A stretch of 64,000 bases of DNA, taken from positions 1-64,000 of the forward strand of contig JAGTTR010000005.1 in assembly GCA_018223385.1 (NCBI GenBank), given 5' to 3'. The translations under genes were made by a program, and so were the position numbers. This document shows, piece by piece, positions 25,060 through 34,028 of the stretch (within the stretch, counting starts at the first letter, position 1; the number at the start of each line of letters is the position of its first letter). The notes below the pieces were generated by a model, which was given only the letters and a program-made list of their open reading frames with translations, was not told the DNA's origin and made no database searches. This DNA comes from Oscillospiraceae bacterium Marseille-Q3528. Lineage in GTDB: Bacteria; Bacillota; Clostridia; Lachnospirales; Lachnospiraceae.

Positions 25060-26898
25060 ATGGCGAATCGCACAAGCAGCAGGAACAATTATAATAGAAG
25101 CAGCAACAGGAACAGGCGCAGGAGACGGCGTTCCCGGAACCGGAGACGGCGGATGATGCCGGTGCTGGCAGGGGTACTGTTTATCGTTCTGGTGCTGGCG
25201 GTGGTGCTGATCGCGGGTGTGATCCGCAAGTATTCCCTGTCCGATGAGCGGGCAGATCAGATGGCGTATTTCGGTCTGGAGGCGGACGATGAGGTGGCAG
25301 TGATCCTGCAGAACGAGCAGGCAGAGCTGCACGGATTGCTTATCGACGGACAGCCGTATGTGAATTTTGAGACGGTGCAGAACAGCCTGAACTCCCGTTT
25401 TTACTGGGATGCCAATGAGAATCAGCTGCTGTATGCGCTGCCGGACAATCTGGTGAAGGTGCCGGTGGGCTCTTCCGAATATTATATCGGCAAGGACCGG
25501 CAGAATTTCAACTATAATATTGTAAAAACCGAGGGCAACGATACGTATGTGGCGCTGGACTTTGTGAAGCAGTATACCGATCTGGAATATCAGCTCTATG
25601 ACAGTCCCAACCGGGTGGAGATCCTGTATCAGTGGGGCACCCAGAATGTGGCGACGCTGAAGGATGATGAGGCGGTACGGCAGAAGGCAGGCATCAAGAG
25701 CCCGATCCTGACGGACGGCAAGAAGGGGGATACCCTGACGGTGCTGGATACCGAGGAGGGCATTGAAGACTGGACGAAGGTGCGCACGGCGGACGGTTAT
25801 ATCGGCTACGTGCGCAACAAGCGGCTGGGCAGTGTGGAGGCGCAGGAGCTGGCGTCCTCCGGGGATTTCCAGGCGCCGGTTTACACGAACATTTCCAAAG
25901 ATTATACGATCAACATGGCATGGCATAACGTGACGACGGCAGCAGCCAACGACACGGTGCTGAGCACCATTGCCTCCACCAAGGGGCTGACCACCATTTC
26001 TCCCACCTGGTTTACCATCGGGGACAATGACGGCAACCTGGATTCCATCGCTTCTGCGGAGTATGTGAATTACGCCCACCAGAGCGGCCTGGAAGTGTGG
26101 GGCATGATCGACAATTTCAAGGAAGGTGTGGACACCTATGAGGTGCTTTCCTATACCTCCAAGCGGGAAAATCTGATCAATCAGCTCATTGCCCAGGCGA
26201 TCCAGTATGGTCTGGACGGTATCAACGTGGATTTTGAGAAGCTGAGCAGTGAGACCGGCATTCATTTTATCGAGTTTGTACGGGAACTGTCCATCAAGTG
26301 CCGGAGCAACAATCTGGTGCTGTCTGTGGACAACTATGTGCCCAAGGCTTATTCTTCCCATTATTACCGGGCGGAGCAGGGCGTGGTGGCAGATTACGTG
26401 ATTATCATGGGATACGATGAGCATTTCGCAGGCTCCGAGGAAAGCGGTTCAGTGGCTTCCATCGGTTTTGTCCGGGACGGCATTGAGCAGACGCTGGCAG
26501 AGGTACCGGCGGAGAAGGTCATCAATGCGGTGCCGTTCTACACCCGTCTGTGGCAGGAGACGCCGAAGACCGAGGAGGAGATCGCCGCAGAGGACACCAC
26601 GGCAGTGGATTACAAGTACATTCCGTACAAGCTGAGCAGCCAGGCACTGGGCATGCAGGCGGTGGAAGATGTGCTGACGGCCAACGGCGCGACCCCGACC
26701 TGGGATGACACGACGGCGCAGTATTATGCGGAATTTGAAAAAGATGGCTCCACCTTTAAGGTGTGGATGGAGGAAGAGAAGTCCATCGAGGAAAAAGCAA
26801 AGCTTCTGAAAGAATATAACCTGGCTGGTATTGCCGAGTGGAAACTGGGCCTTGAAAAATCTTCCATCTGGGATATAATCTTGAAGTATGTCAATTAA
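25060..26898 (+). CDS. Membrane-anchored glycoside hydrolase family 18 protein with SH3-like domain
   Basis: The 612 residues begin with an Arg/Asn/Ser-rich basic tail (1-32) and one membrane helix (about 33-54), so the rest is outside the cell. Residues about 70-200 resemble a copper-amine-oxidase-N-like domain (VNFETVQNSLNSRFYWDANENQLLYALP). A bacterial SH3-like segment follows (about 205-262: KKGDTLTVLDT .. GYIGYVRNKRLG). The GH18 barrel (about 275-610) has the catalytic motif D386-GINVDF-E393. YaaH/SleL-type relatives cut peptidoglycan or cortex N-acetylglucosamine bonds, so a cell-wall role is likely. AAGGAGGTG precedes the ATG. Confidence 0.9.
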   Translation: MANRTSSRNNYNRSSNRNRRRRRRSRNRRRRMMPVLAGVLFIVLVLAVVLIAGVIRKYSLSDERADQMAYFGLEADDEVAVILQNEQAELHGLLIDGQPYVNFETVQNSLNSRFYWDANENQLLYALPDNLVKVPVGSSEYYIGKDRQNFNYNIVKTEGNDTYVALDFVKQYTDLEYQLYDSPNRVEILYQWGTQNVATLKDDEAVRQKAGIKSPILTDGKKGDTLTVLDTEEGIEDWTKVRTADGYIGYVRNKRLGSVEAQELASSGDFQAPVYTNISKDYTINMAWHNVTTAAANDTVLSTIASTKGLTTISPTWFTIGDNDGNLDSIASAEYVNYAHQSGLEVWGMIDNFKEGVDTYEVLSYTSKRENLINQLIAQAIQYGLDGINVDFEKLSSETGIHFIEFVRELSIKCRSNNLVLSVDNYVPKAYSSHYYRAEQGVVADYVIIMGYDEHFAGSEESGSVASIGFVRDGIEQTLAEVPAEKVINAVPFYTRLWQETPKTEEEIAAEDTTAVDYKYIPYKLSSQALGMQAVEDVLTANGATPTWDDTTAQYYAEFEKDGSTFKVWMEEEKSIEEKAKLLKEYNLAGIAEWKLGLEKSSIWDIILKYVN

Positions 26899-26939
26899 AA
26901 AAGTGCAGAAAGTTTTGCAGGAAAGAGAAATAAAAGACA

Positions 26940-26980
26940 GGGCGTGAACCGGATGCAGAAAAGGGACACGCCCTTTTCTT
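26940..26980 (+). terminator. Probable terminator between the GH18 gene and metF
   Basis: GGGCGTG (26940-26946) pairs with CACGCCC (26967-26973) around a 20-base loop, followed by TTTTCTT. Confidence 0.65.
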
Positions 26981-27009
26981 AAAATGAAGAACATCTGAAG
27001 GAGAAAAGC

Positions 27010-27876
27010 ATGAAGATCAGAGACATTTTGCAGAAAGACCGACCGACCATTTCTTTTGAGGTATTCCCTCCGAAAACCATGGACAACTATGCTTCCGTGG
27101 AAAAGGCTACTATGAAGATCGCAGAGCTGCAGCCGGATTTTATGAGCATTACCTACGGCGCAGGCGGCGGTACCAGTGCCTATACCATTGATATCGCAGC
27201 CAATCTGATGAAAACCTATCATACACCGGTGCTGACCCATCTGACATGTGTGTCTTCCACGAAGGAGAAAGTACATGAGGTGCTGGGCCAGATGAAGGAT
27301 CACGGCATTGAAAATGTGCTGGCGCTGCGGGGAGATATTCCGGCAGCCTCTGAATTTCCGCTTCCGGGGCAGTACCATTATGCGGCAGAGCTCATTGAGG
27401 ATATCAAGAGCCAGGGAGATTTCTGTATCGGTGCAGCCTGCTATCCCGAGGGACATGTGGAGGCCCCCAACCAGCGGGAGGACATGCGCCATCTGAAAGA
27501 AAAGGTGGACGCAGGCTGTGATTTCCTGACGACCCAGATGTTTTTTGACAACAGTGTGATGTACAGCTTCCTGTATCAGATCCGGGAAATGGGCATCACC
27601 GTGCCGGTGCTGGCAGGTGTTATGCCGGTGACGAACAAAAAGCAGATCAAGAGAAGCTGTGAACTGTCCGGTACTTACCTGCCCACCCGGTTCAAGCGGA
27701 TGGTGGACAAGTTTGGGGACGACCCGGCTTCCATGAAGCAGGCAGGCATCGCCTACGCCACCGAGCAGATCATTGACCTCATTGCCAACGGCGTGAAGGG
27801 CATTCATGTATATTCCATGAACAAGCCGGAGATCGCCCAGGCAGTGATGCATAATTTATCAGAAATTCTGAAATAA
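27010..27876 (+). CDS. metF: Methylenetetrahydrofolate reductase
   Basis: MetF (288 residues) reduces 5,10-methylene- to 5-methyl-tetrahydrofolate, the methyl donor for MetH. The TIM barrel shows SFEVFPPK near the N-terminus, SITYGAGGGTS (the FAD and folate region), THLTCV, LALRGDIP and FLTTQMFFD. Length is typical for bacterial MetF. It heads a small one-carbon cluster with the MetH reactivation-domain protein 11 bases downstream and metH after that. GAAGGAGAA precedes the ATG. Confidence 0.96.
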   Translation: MKIRDILQKDRPTISFEVFPPKTMDNYASVEKATMKIAELQPDFMSITYGAGGGTSAYTIDIAANLMKTYHTPVLTHLTCVSSTKEKVHEVLGQMKDHGIENVLALRGDIPAASEFPLPGQYHYAAELIEDIKSQGDFCIGAACYPEGHVEAPNQREDMRHLKEKVDAGCDFLTTQMFFDNSVMYSFLYQIREMGITVPVLAGVMPVTNKKQIKRSCELSGTYLPTRFKRMVDKFGDDPASMKQAGIAYATEQIIDLIANGVKGIHVYSMNKPEIAQAVMHNLSEILK

Positions 27877-27887
27877 GCCGGAAAGCG

Positions 27888-28565
27888 GTGAGGACGTTGA
27901 AAGATCGGCAGAACTTGAACGAGCGGGAAATTTTGCGCTATCTGGGCTACAAAAGCGGCCAGGAGGCGGATGCCCGGACCAGGCAGCTCATTGTCCAGGA
28001 AGAGGAGGAGCTTTTCCGGACGGCGGAGTTCCGGTCTGTGTACCGGATCTTTCCGATCAGACAGGTGACGGAAGACGCGGTGGATTTTGGGTTTACGTGT
28101 ATCCACAGTCGAAATCTGGCCAAAAACTTAAAGGGCTGCGGACAGGCGGCATTTCTGGCGGCCACGCTGGGCAGCGGGGTGGAGCATCTGCTCTGGAAAT
28201 ACAACCGGCTGCAGGTGAGCCGGGCGGTGGTATTACAGGCGGTGGCGGTGGAAGCCATTGAGGAATACTGCGACGCCTGCGAGGCGGAGATTTTGACGGC
28301 CATTTCCCGGGACGGCCAGGGGCCTTTTTACCTGCGCCCCCGTTTCAGCCCGGGGTACGGCGACCTGCCGCTGGAATTTCAGAGAGAGTTTTTGCAGATC
28401 CTGGAGACGCCGAAGAAAATCGGTGTGACGCTGACGGACAGCCTGCTGATGATGCCCTCCAAATCGGTGACGGCTATCATCGGCATCAGCCGGGAGGACA
28501 GCCACTGCATTCGGCAGGGGTGTGAGAGCTGCGCGCATACGGACTGCGCATATCGGCGCAGCTAG
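27888..28565 (+). CDS. Methionine synthase reactivation-domain protein (separate MetH activation domain)
   Basis: The 225 residues match the C-terminal activation domain of cobalamin-dependent methionine synthase, which binds S-adenosylmethionine and allows reductive methylation of inactive cob(II)alamin. Seen are AAFLATLGSGVEHLLWKY, AVAVEAIEEYCDACE, and the conserved RPRFSPGYGDLPLEFQ, equivalent to the SAM-binding RxxPGYP motif in MetH. Four cysteines cluster near the C-terminus. The start is uncertain: GTG 27888 is used, TTG 27897 is possible. The nearby metH lacks this domain, so MetH is split in this organism. Confidence 0.88.
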   Translation: MRTLKDRQNLNEREILRYLGYKSGQEADARTRQLIVQEEEELFRTAEFRSVYRIFPIRQVTEDAVDFGFTCIHSRNLAKNLKGCGQAAFLAATLGSGVEHLLWKYNRLQVSRAVVLQAVAVEAIEEYCDACEAEILTAISRDGQGPFYLRPRFSPGYGDLPLEFQREFLQILETPKKIGVTLTDSLLMMPSKSVTAIIGISREDSHCIRQGCESCAHTDCAYRRS

Positions 28566-28764
28566 AACGAGGCCAAAGACGCAGACAGGACAGACATCAT
28601 GAATGGAAGAATGTCAAAGCTGCGAGCGGAACGGATGTTGCAAGTGGCATGACAGCACGGGCAAATGGCGAATCGCGCCAATACAAGCGGGCTGGGGACA
28701 GACTGGTGAAATGGCAGATACGAAAGATAAAAAAGAATCAAAGCCCACAGGAGGAAAGTAAGTT

Positions 28765-31164
28765 ATGGATATCATGAAAGAGATCGACCGGCGGATCGTA
28801 TTCTGGGACGGCGGTATGGGAAGTCTTTTGCAGGAGCGGGGGCTTCAGCCCGGAGAACTGCCGGAGACATGGAATATACTGCACCCGGACATTGTGACGG
28901 AGATCCACAGGGAGTACATCGAGGCCGGTGCGGACATTATCGATACGAATACCTTCGGGGCAAACCGGCTGAAATTCCCGGACGACGGGGAATTTCCAGT
29001 ACCGGAGCTGGTACGCGCGGCGGTGAAAAACGTGCGGGAGGCGGAAAAACTGGCGGGCAGAAAGGTGTTTGCGGCGCTGGATATCGGCCCCACCGGAAAG
29101 TTGTTAAAACCGCTGGGCGACCTGGGTTTTGAGGAAGCCTATGACCTGTTTGCCCAAGTGGTGCGTGCCGGGGAGGAAGCCGGTGCAGACCTGGTGCTGG
29201 CAGAGACCATGAGCGACAGCTACGAGGTGAAAGCGGCCATTCTGGCGGCCAAGGAAAACAGCCATCTGCCGGTGATGGCGACGATGATTTTTGATGAGAA
29301 GGGCAAGCTGCTCACCGGAGGAAATGTGGCGTCCACGGTGGCGCTGCTGGAAGGACTGGGCGTGGACGCTCTGGGCATCAACTGTGGTCTGGGCCCGGTA
29401 CAGATGGAGGGCATTTTGCTGGATCTGCTGCAATATGCTTCCGTGCCGGTGATCATGAACCCCAATGCAGGCCTGCCCAGAAGCGAAAACGGCAAGACCG
29501 TGTATGACATCAATGCGGAGGAATTTGCGGAGGTTATGGAGCGGATGGTGCGCCATGGCGTGCGGGTGGCAGGCGGCTGCTGCGGTACGACGCCGGAGCA
29601 CATCCGGCAGCTGCGCAAACGGTGCGAGCATCTGACACCGGTGCCGGTGGTGCCCAAGAACAGAACCTTCGTGTCCTCTTATGCCAACGCGGTGGAGATC
29701 GGCCCCAAGCCGGTGATCATCGGTGAGCGCATCAACCCCACCGGTAAATCCAAGTTCAAGCAGGCGCTGCGGGATCATGACATGGACTACATTTTAAAGG
29801 AAGCAGTGACCCAGCAGGATGCGGGGGCACACATTCTGGATGTCAACGTGGGTCTGCCGGAGATCGACGAGCCGTCCATGATGGAGGAGGCCATCCGGGA
29901 GCTGCAGACCGTCACCGATCTGCCGCTGCAGATCGACACGTCTGATTTTACGGCCATGGAACGGGCCATGCGGATTTATAACGGAAAACCGCTGATCAAC
30001 TCCGTCAACGGCAAGGATGAGGTGATGGACGCGGTATTTCCGCTGGTGAAAAAATACGGCGGCACAGTGGTAGCCCTGGCGCTGGACGAAAACGGTATCC
30101 CGGACAATGCGGACGGCCGGATCGCCATTGCCAGACGGATTTATGCAAAAGCGGCTTCCTACGGTATTGCGGCCAAGGACATCATCATCGACGGCCTTGC
30201 CATGACCATCAGCTCTGACAACCGGTCGGCGCTGGCGACGCTGGAAACGCTGCGGCGCGTCCGGGATGAGCTGGGCGGCCATACGATCCTGGGCGTGTCC
30301 AACATTTCCTTCGGACTTCCGGCCAGACCGAACATCAACGCGGCATTTTACACCATGGCCATGCAGAACGGCCTGAGCGCCGCCATCATCAACCCCAATT
30401 CCGAGGATATGATGCGGGCGTATTTCAGCTACTGTGCGCTGGCCGGGCTGGACGAAAACTGCCAGGACTATATTGCCCGGTATGCGGGCCAGACGACGGC
30501 GGCACCGGCAGCAGCCAAGGGCGACCTGCCCCTGCAGGAATGTATCCGCAAAGGGCTGAAAGAACAGACGGCAGCAGCCACCGCAGCGCTTTTGAAAACC
30601 ACGGCGCCGCTGGATGTGATCAATCAGGAACTGATCCCGGCGCTGGATGTGGTGGGCAAGGGGTTCGAGAAGGGCACCGTATTCCTGCCCCAGCTGCTTA
30701 TGAGCGCCGAGGCGGCCAAGGCAGCCTTCGATGTGATCAAACAGCAGATGGCGGACAGCGGCGTGGTGCAGGAGAAAAAAGGCAAGATCATTCTGGCCAC
30801 CGTCAAAGGTGACATTCACGATATCGGCAAAAACATTGTAAAGGTACTGCTGGAAAATTACAGCTATGACGTCATTGATCTGGGCCGGGATGTGCCGCCG
30901 GAGACCATCGTGGAGACGGCGCTGGCGCAGCAGGTGAAGCTGGTGGGCTTAAGCGCCCTCATGACCACCACTGTGCCCAGCATGGAGGAGACCATCCGTC
31001 AGCTCAACGCAGCTGATCCCACCATCAAGGTCATGGTGGGCGGTGCGGTGCTCACCCAGGAATACGCGGACACCATTCACGCCGATGCCTACTGCAAAGA
31101 CGCAATGGCATCCGTCAACTACGCCGGACAGGTGCTGGGGCGTAAAGAGGGACAGGGAGTATGA
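28765..31164 (+). CDS. metH: Cobalamin-dependent methionine synthase, without activation domain
   Basis: MetH (799 residues) transfers a methyl group from 5-methyl-tetrahydrofolate to homocysteine. Domains in order: homocysteine-binding (about 1-290, zinc Cys in GINCGLGP and [11 protein letters not shown]), pterin-binding (about 315-570, [21 protein letters not shown]), cap helices (about 585-680), and B12-binding (about 680-799) with the cobalt-ligand motif GDIHDIGKN. It ends after the B12 domain, so the activation domain is supplied in trans by 27888-28565. AGGAGGAAAG precedes the ATG. The 199 bases upstream hold no recognisable gene. Confidence 0.96.
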   Translation: MDIMKEIDRRIVFWDGGMGSLLQERGLQPGELPETWNILHPDIVTEIHREYIEAGADIIDTNTFGANRLKFPDDGEFPVPELVRAAVKNVREAEKLAGRKVFAALDIGPTGKLLKPLGDLGFEEAYDLFAQVVRAGEEAGADLVLAETMSDSYEVKAAILAAKENSHLPVMATMIFDEKGKLLTGGNVASTVALLEGLGVDALGINCGLGPVQMEGILLDLLQYASVPVIMNPNAGLPRSENGKTVYDINAEEFAEVMERMVRHGVRVAGGCCGTTPEHIRQLRKRCEHLTPVPVVPKNRTFVSSYANAVEIGPKPVIIGERINPTGKSKFKQALRDHDMDYILKEAVTQQDAGAHILDVNVGLPEIDEPSMMEEAIRELQTVTDLPLQIDTSDFTAMERAMRIYNGKPLINSVNGKDEVMDAVFPLVKKYGGTVVALALDENGIPDNADGRIAIARRIYAKAASYGIAAKDIIIDGLAMTISSDNRSALATLETLRRVRDELGGHTILGVSNISFGLPARPNINAAFYTMAMQNGLSAAIINPNSEDMMRAYFSYCALAGLDENCQDYIARYAGQTTAAPAAAKGDLPLQECIRKGLKEQTAAATAALLKTTAPLDVINQELIPALDVVGKGFEKGTVFLPQLLMSAEAAKAAFDVIKQQMADSGVVQEKKGKIILATVKGDIHDIGKNIVKVLLENYSYDVIDLGRDVPPETIVETALAQQVKLVGLSALMTTTVPSMEETIRQLNAADPTIKVMVGGAVLTQEYADTIHADAYCKDAMASVNYAGQVLGRKEGQGV

Positions 31165-32153
31165 AAAAGAGAAAAATAGCCGGAGCCTTGCTGGCGCTGA
31201 CGCTGTTGACGGGGATGTGCATAACAGGCTGCGGAAGTTCCGCAGGTGACGGCAAGGGAGATGTCGGAACCGGGACAACTACGGAAGTGCAGACAGATGA
31301 GGCGGATTCCGGCGTGTCAGATACAACAGATGTAGACGAGATTGCTGGGAATGCCCCGGATTTATCCGTGGGCGGCGGCTCGTTAAATGAGAAGCTGAAC
31401 AGTGATGCAGTACAGTCTGCACTGGGAAACGAAAACGGCTCTGAAACTGCAGAAAGTCAGGATACTTCCGTGCAGAATGGGGATGCCGTTCCGGCAGAGA
31501 ACAGCAATGCGGCGGGCAGCGGCAACGGTCATCTGGTGGCCATAGATGCCGGGCATCAGGCCAAGGGCAACAGCGAGAAGGAGCCCATTGGCCCGGGGGC
31601 TTCCGAGACGAAGGCCAAGGTGGCGGGCGGCACCTCCGGCAAGGCCAGTGGTCTGGCAGAATACCAGCTGACGCTGCAGGTGGCGCTGAAATTGCAGACA
31701 GAGCTGGAAAGCCGGGGCTATCAGGTGCTGATGATCCGTACCCAGAACGATGTGAACATCAGCAACAGCGAGCGGGCACAGATGGCAAACAATGCAGGCG
31801 CGGACGCTTTTGTGCGCATCCATGCCAACGGTTCCGACAACACATCGGTGAAAGGGGCCATGGGCATCTGTCCTACCAGCAAGAATCCCTATTGCGCCAA
31901 CATTTATGCCAGCAGCAGAAAGCTGACGGACTGCATCATGAATGCTTTTCAGGCAGCCACCGGCGTTTCCAAGGCAACGGTGTGGGAGACAGACACCATG
32001 AGCGGCATTAACTGGTGCCAGGTGCCGGTGACCATCGTGGAAATGGGCTATATGTCCAATGCGGAGGAAGATGCCCTCATGGCAACAGAGGATTATCAGG
32101 CAAAAATGGTACAGGGCATGGCTAACGGGCTGGATCAATTCTTTTCGCAGTAA
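31161..32153 (+). CDS. N-acetylmuramoyl-L-alanine amidase, lipoprotein
   Basis: The 330-residue protein has a lipoprotein signal peptide with lipobox ITGC (Cys at about 24), then a Gly/Ser/Thr/Asp-rich linker to about residue 125. An Amidase_3 catalytic domain follows: the zinc His in IDAGHQ, the second His in VRIHANGS, and the catalytic Glu in VEMGYMSN. Such enzymes cut the lactyl-amide bond between muramic acid and the stem peptide. Its ATG overlaps the metH stop (ATGA), so it is in the metH transcript, an odd functional pairing. A second amidase lies two genes on. Confidence 0.93.
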   Translation: MKKRKIAGALLALTLLTGMCITGCGSSAGDGKGDVGTGTTTEVQTDEADSGVSDTTDVDEIAGNAPDLSVGGGSLNEKLNSDAVQSALGNENGSETAESQDTSVQNGDAVPAENSNAAGSGNGHLVAIDAGHQAKGNSEKEPIGPGASETKAKVAGGTSGKASGLAEYQLTLQVALKLQTELESRGYQVLMIRTQNDVNISNSERAQMANNAGADAFVRIHANGSDNTSVKGAMGICPTSKNPYCANIYASSRKLTDCIMNAFQAATGVSKATVWETDTMSGINWCQVPVTIVEMGYMSNAEEDALMATEDYQAKMVQGMANGLDQFFSQ

Positions 32154-32335
32154 GAAGAGATAAGACATCACAGCACGCTTTGAAGCAGGAAAAGGAATCG
32201 ATGATCTGCTGGATAGGATAGAAGATATCAAGTGTCACAGAACGAGCCGAAACAAGGCAGGGGATTGCTGACCTGCCGGATGGGAAGCGCCGATTCGAAT
32301 GCCATGCACGAATACAGGGATGTAGGAGGAAAGAG

Positions 32336-33190
32336 ATGCAGAATATTACAGGATATACGAAGGTGTACGGGATCATCGCGGACCCGATCCGCCACAGCAT
32401 TTCTCCGCTGATGCACAACACCGCTTTCGGGGCGCTGGGCATCGACGGCGTGTATGTGGCCTTCGAGACGCCGGAGGAGCAGTTTGACGCGGGTGTGCGG
32501 GGCTTAAAAGCGCTGGGCGTCCAGGGTTTTAACGTGTCCATGCCGTACAAACGCCGGATCATGGATTATCTGGACGAGATTTCCCCGGCGGCCCGGCTGG
32601 CCGGAGCGGTGAATACTGTGGTGCGGGAGGGCGATCGCTACGTAGGGCACCTCACCGACGGTACCGGATTTTTGCAGGCGCTGGCCACAGAGGGCATCGA
32701 CATTGCCGGGAAAAAACTGGTGATCCTGGGAAAAGGCGGTGCAGCCACGGCCATCAGCGTGCAGGCGGCGCTGGACGGTGCTGCGAAGATCACCATTTTC
32801 AACCGGTCAGACGCTTCCGAAAATGCCGAACTGATCCGCAAAGCCACCGGCTGTCAGGCGGAGGCGTATTCCATCGCGGACACCACCACGCTGCGGCAGA
32901 AGCTGGCGGAGGCAGATCTGTTGGTAAATGCCACCAATGTGGGTATGGGCAATCTGCAGGGGCAGTGCCTCATCCCCGATGCGTCCTATCTGCATCAGGG
33001 GCTGTTTGTGGCGGACATCATTTACAATCCGAAGAAAACGGCGCTTCTTGCCATGGCGGAACAGGCCGGACTTCCTACCGCCAACGGGCTGGGTATGCTG
33101 CTTTATCAGGGGGCCGAGGCGTTCCGCCTGTGGACAGGGCAGGATATGCCGGTGGATGTGGTGAAGTGGACGGCATTTCCGGAATTGTAA
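32336..33190 (+). CDS. aroE: Shikimate dehydrogenase
   Basis: AroE (284 residues) reduces 3-dehydroshikimate to shikimate with NADPH in aromatic amino acid synthesis. The substrate domain shows SISPLMHNTAF and NVSMPYKRRIMDYLDE with the catalytic Lys. The nucleotide-binding domain has the glycine-rich LGKGGAATAI, a slightly unusual K for the common G.GGA pattern, and INRSD-like NRSDA. The late motif GLGMLLYQGAEAFRLWTG is typical. GTAGGAGG precedes the ATG. The 182 bases upstream hold no gene. It is flanked by two amidases. Confidence 0.93.
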   Translation: MQNITGYTKVYGIIADPIRHSISPLMHNTAFGALGIDGVYVAFETPEEQFDAGVRGLKALGVQGFNVSMPYKRRIMDYLDEISPAARLAGAVNTVVREGDRYVGHLTDGTGFLQALATEGIDIAGKKLVILGKGGAATAISVQAALDGAAKITIFNRSDASENAELIRKATGCQAEAYSIADTTTLRQKLAEADLLVNATNVGMGNLQGQCLIPDASYLHQGLFVADIIYNPKKTALLAMAEQAGLPTANGLGMLLYQGAEAFRLWTGQDMPVDVVKWTAFPEL

Positions 33191-33208
33191 CAACCCGAAT
33201 AACCCATT

Positions 33209-33253
33209 TCCCCGGGGCATATACTTTTGTGAGTGTATGACCGGGGATTTTTT
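33209..33253 (+). terminator. aroE terminator overlapping the cwlD translation signals
   Basis: TCCCCGG (33209-33215) pairs with CCGGGGA (33241-33247), and inside it CATATAC (33218-33224) pairs with GTGTATG (33233-33239); six T's follow. The ATG of the next gene begins at the base after the T-run, and its GGGGA ribosome-binding site is the 3' arm of the stem. Confidence 0.85.
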
Positions 33254-33952
33254 ATGAGAAAAAATAAGCTGGAACTGCTGATGAGCCTTCTGATTTTGCT
33301 GGCGGCCTGGGTGCTTTCCCGGGAGGCGGCCCAGACAGCGGTGTCCGCGGATGCGGTGAAAAACGGAGAGCAGACGTTTGTGGTGGTCATTGATGCCGGG
33401 CACGGCGGGGAGGATCCGGGGAAGGGGAGCACCGGCGGGACGCTGGAAAAGGACATCAACCCGGCCATCGCCCTGCGGCTGGAGCGGATGCTGCAGGCGG
33501 CGGATGTGAAAACGGTGATGACCAGACGGGCGGACGAGGGGCTGGACAGCCGGAAAAACGGCAGCAAAAAGGTGGAGGATCTGAAAAACCGCTGTGCGCT
33601 GATCAGTAAATCGAAACCGGACTGTGTGGTAAGCGTGCATCAGAACAGTTATCAGGATGCGGCTATCCGCGGGGCGCAGACGTTCTATTATGCGGACTCG
33701 GCGGAGGGCAAACGGCTGGCCCAGCTCATCCAGCAGCAGCTCATTTCCCATGTGGCGCCGGATAATCACCGGGAGGCGAAAGGCAATAAAAGTTATTACC
33801 TGCTGAAGAAAACAGACGCGCCCATCGTCATCGCAGAATGCGGTTTTTTATCAAATCCCGAGGAAGAAAAACTGCTGAAAACGGCGGAATATCAGGAAAA
33901 AACAGCCTGGGCAATTTATATGGGCGTGATGGCGTTTCTCAATGCCGGATAA
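33254..33952 (+). CDS. cwlD: N-acetylmuramoyl-L-alanine amidase, CwlD-like
   Basis: The 232 residues start with a signal anchor (about 8-24), then an Amidase_3 domain from about 38. Zinc ligands are the His in IDAGHGGEDPG, a Glu in the EKDINPAIALRLE region and the His in VSVHQNS; the catalytic Glu is in IAECGFLSN. Size and the lack of extra domains match CwlD, which makes muramic-delta-lactam in spore cortex, and the signal anchor also fits. The ATG at 33254 is used; a GTG at 33233 lies inside the terminator hairpin. Its expression must cope with that hairpin (see findings). Confidence 0.88.
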   Translation: MRKNKLELLMSLLILLAAWVLSREAAQTAVSADAVKNGEQTFVVVIDAGHGGEDPGKGSTGGTLEKDINPAIALRLERMLQAADVKTVMTRRADEGLDSRKNGSKKVEDLKNRCALISKSKPDCVVSVHQNSYQDAAIRGAQTFYYADSAEGKRLAQLIQQQLISHVAPDNHREAKGNKSYYLLKKTDAPIVIAECGFLSNPEEEKLLKTAEYQEKTAWAIYMGVMAFLNAG

Positions 33953-33961
33953 GGAAAAGTA

Positions 33962-33990
33962 TTTACTTTATTTTCTAAAATGTTTATAAT
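33962..33990 (+). promoter_or_regulatory. Promoter of the Sua5-fusion gene
   Basis: TTTACT (33962-33967), a 17-base spacer and TATAAT (33985-33990), about 40 bases before the start codon. Confidence 0.8.
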
Positions 33991-34028
33991 GAAATAACTC
34001 CAAATAGTAGACGGGAGGAATTTTCTGA

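Noticed and set aside
24985..26424. 479-codon minus-strand frame opposite the GH18 gene
   Set aside because: Antisense shadow with unusual composition (His- and Ile-rich) and no start signals; the plus-strand GH18 motifs are decisive.
26899..27009. SAM or other riboswitch upstream of metF
   Set aside because: The region is too short and holds only a simple terminator-like hairpin; no riboswitch core motif was found.
26449..27852. 467-codon minus-strand frame across GH18 and metF
   Set aside because: It spans two genuine genes and the terminator between them, which no real gene would do.
28566..28764. Small gene between the MetH activation protein and metH
   Set aside because: The only frame (near 28599, 18 codons) is very short with no ribosome-binding site; the region reads as untranslated leader.
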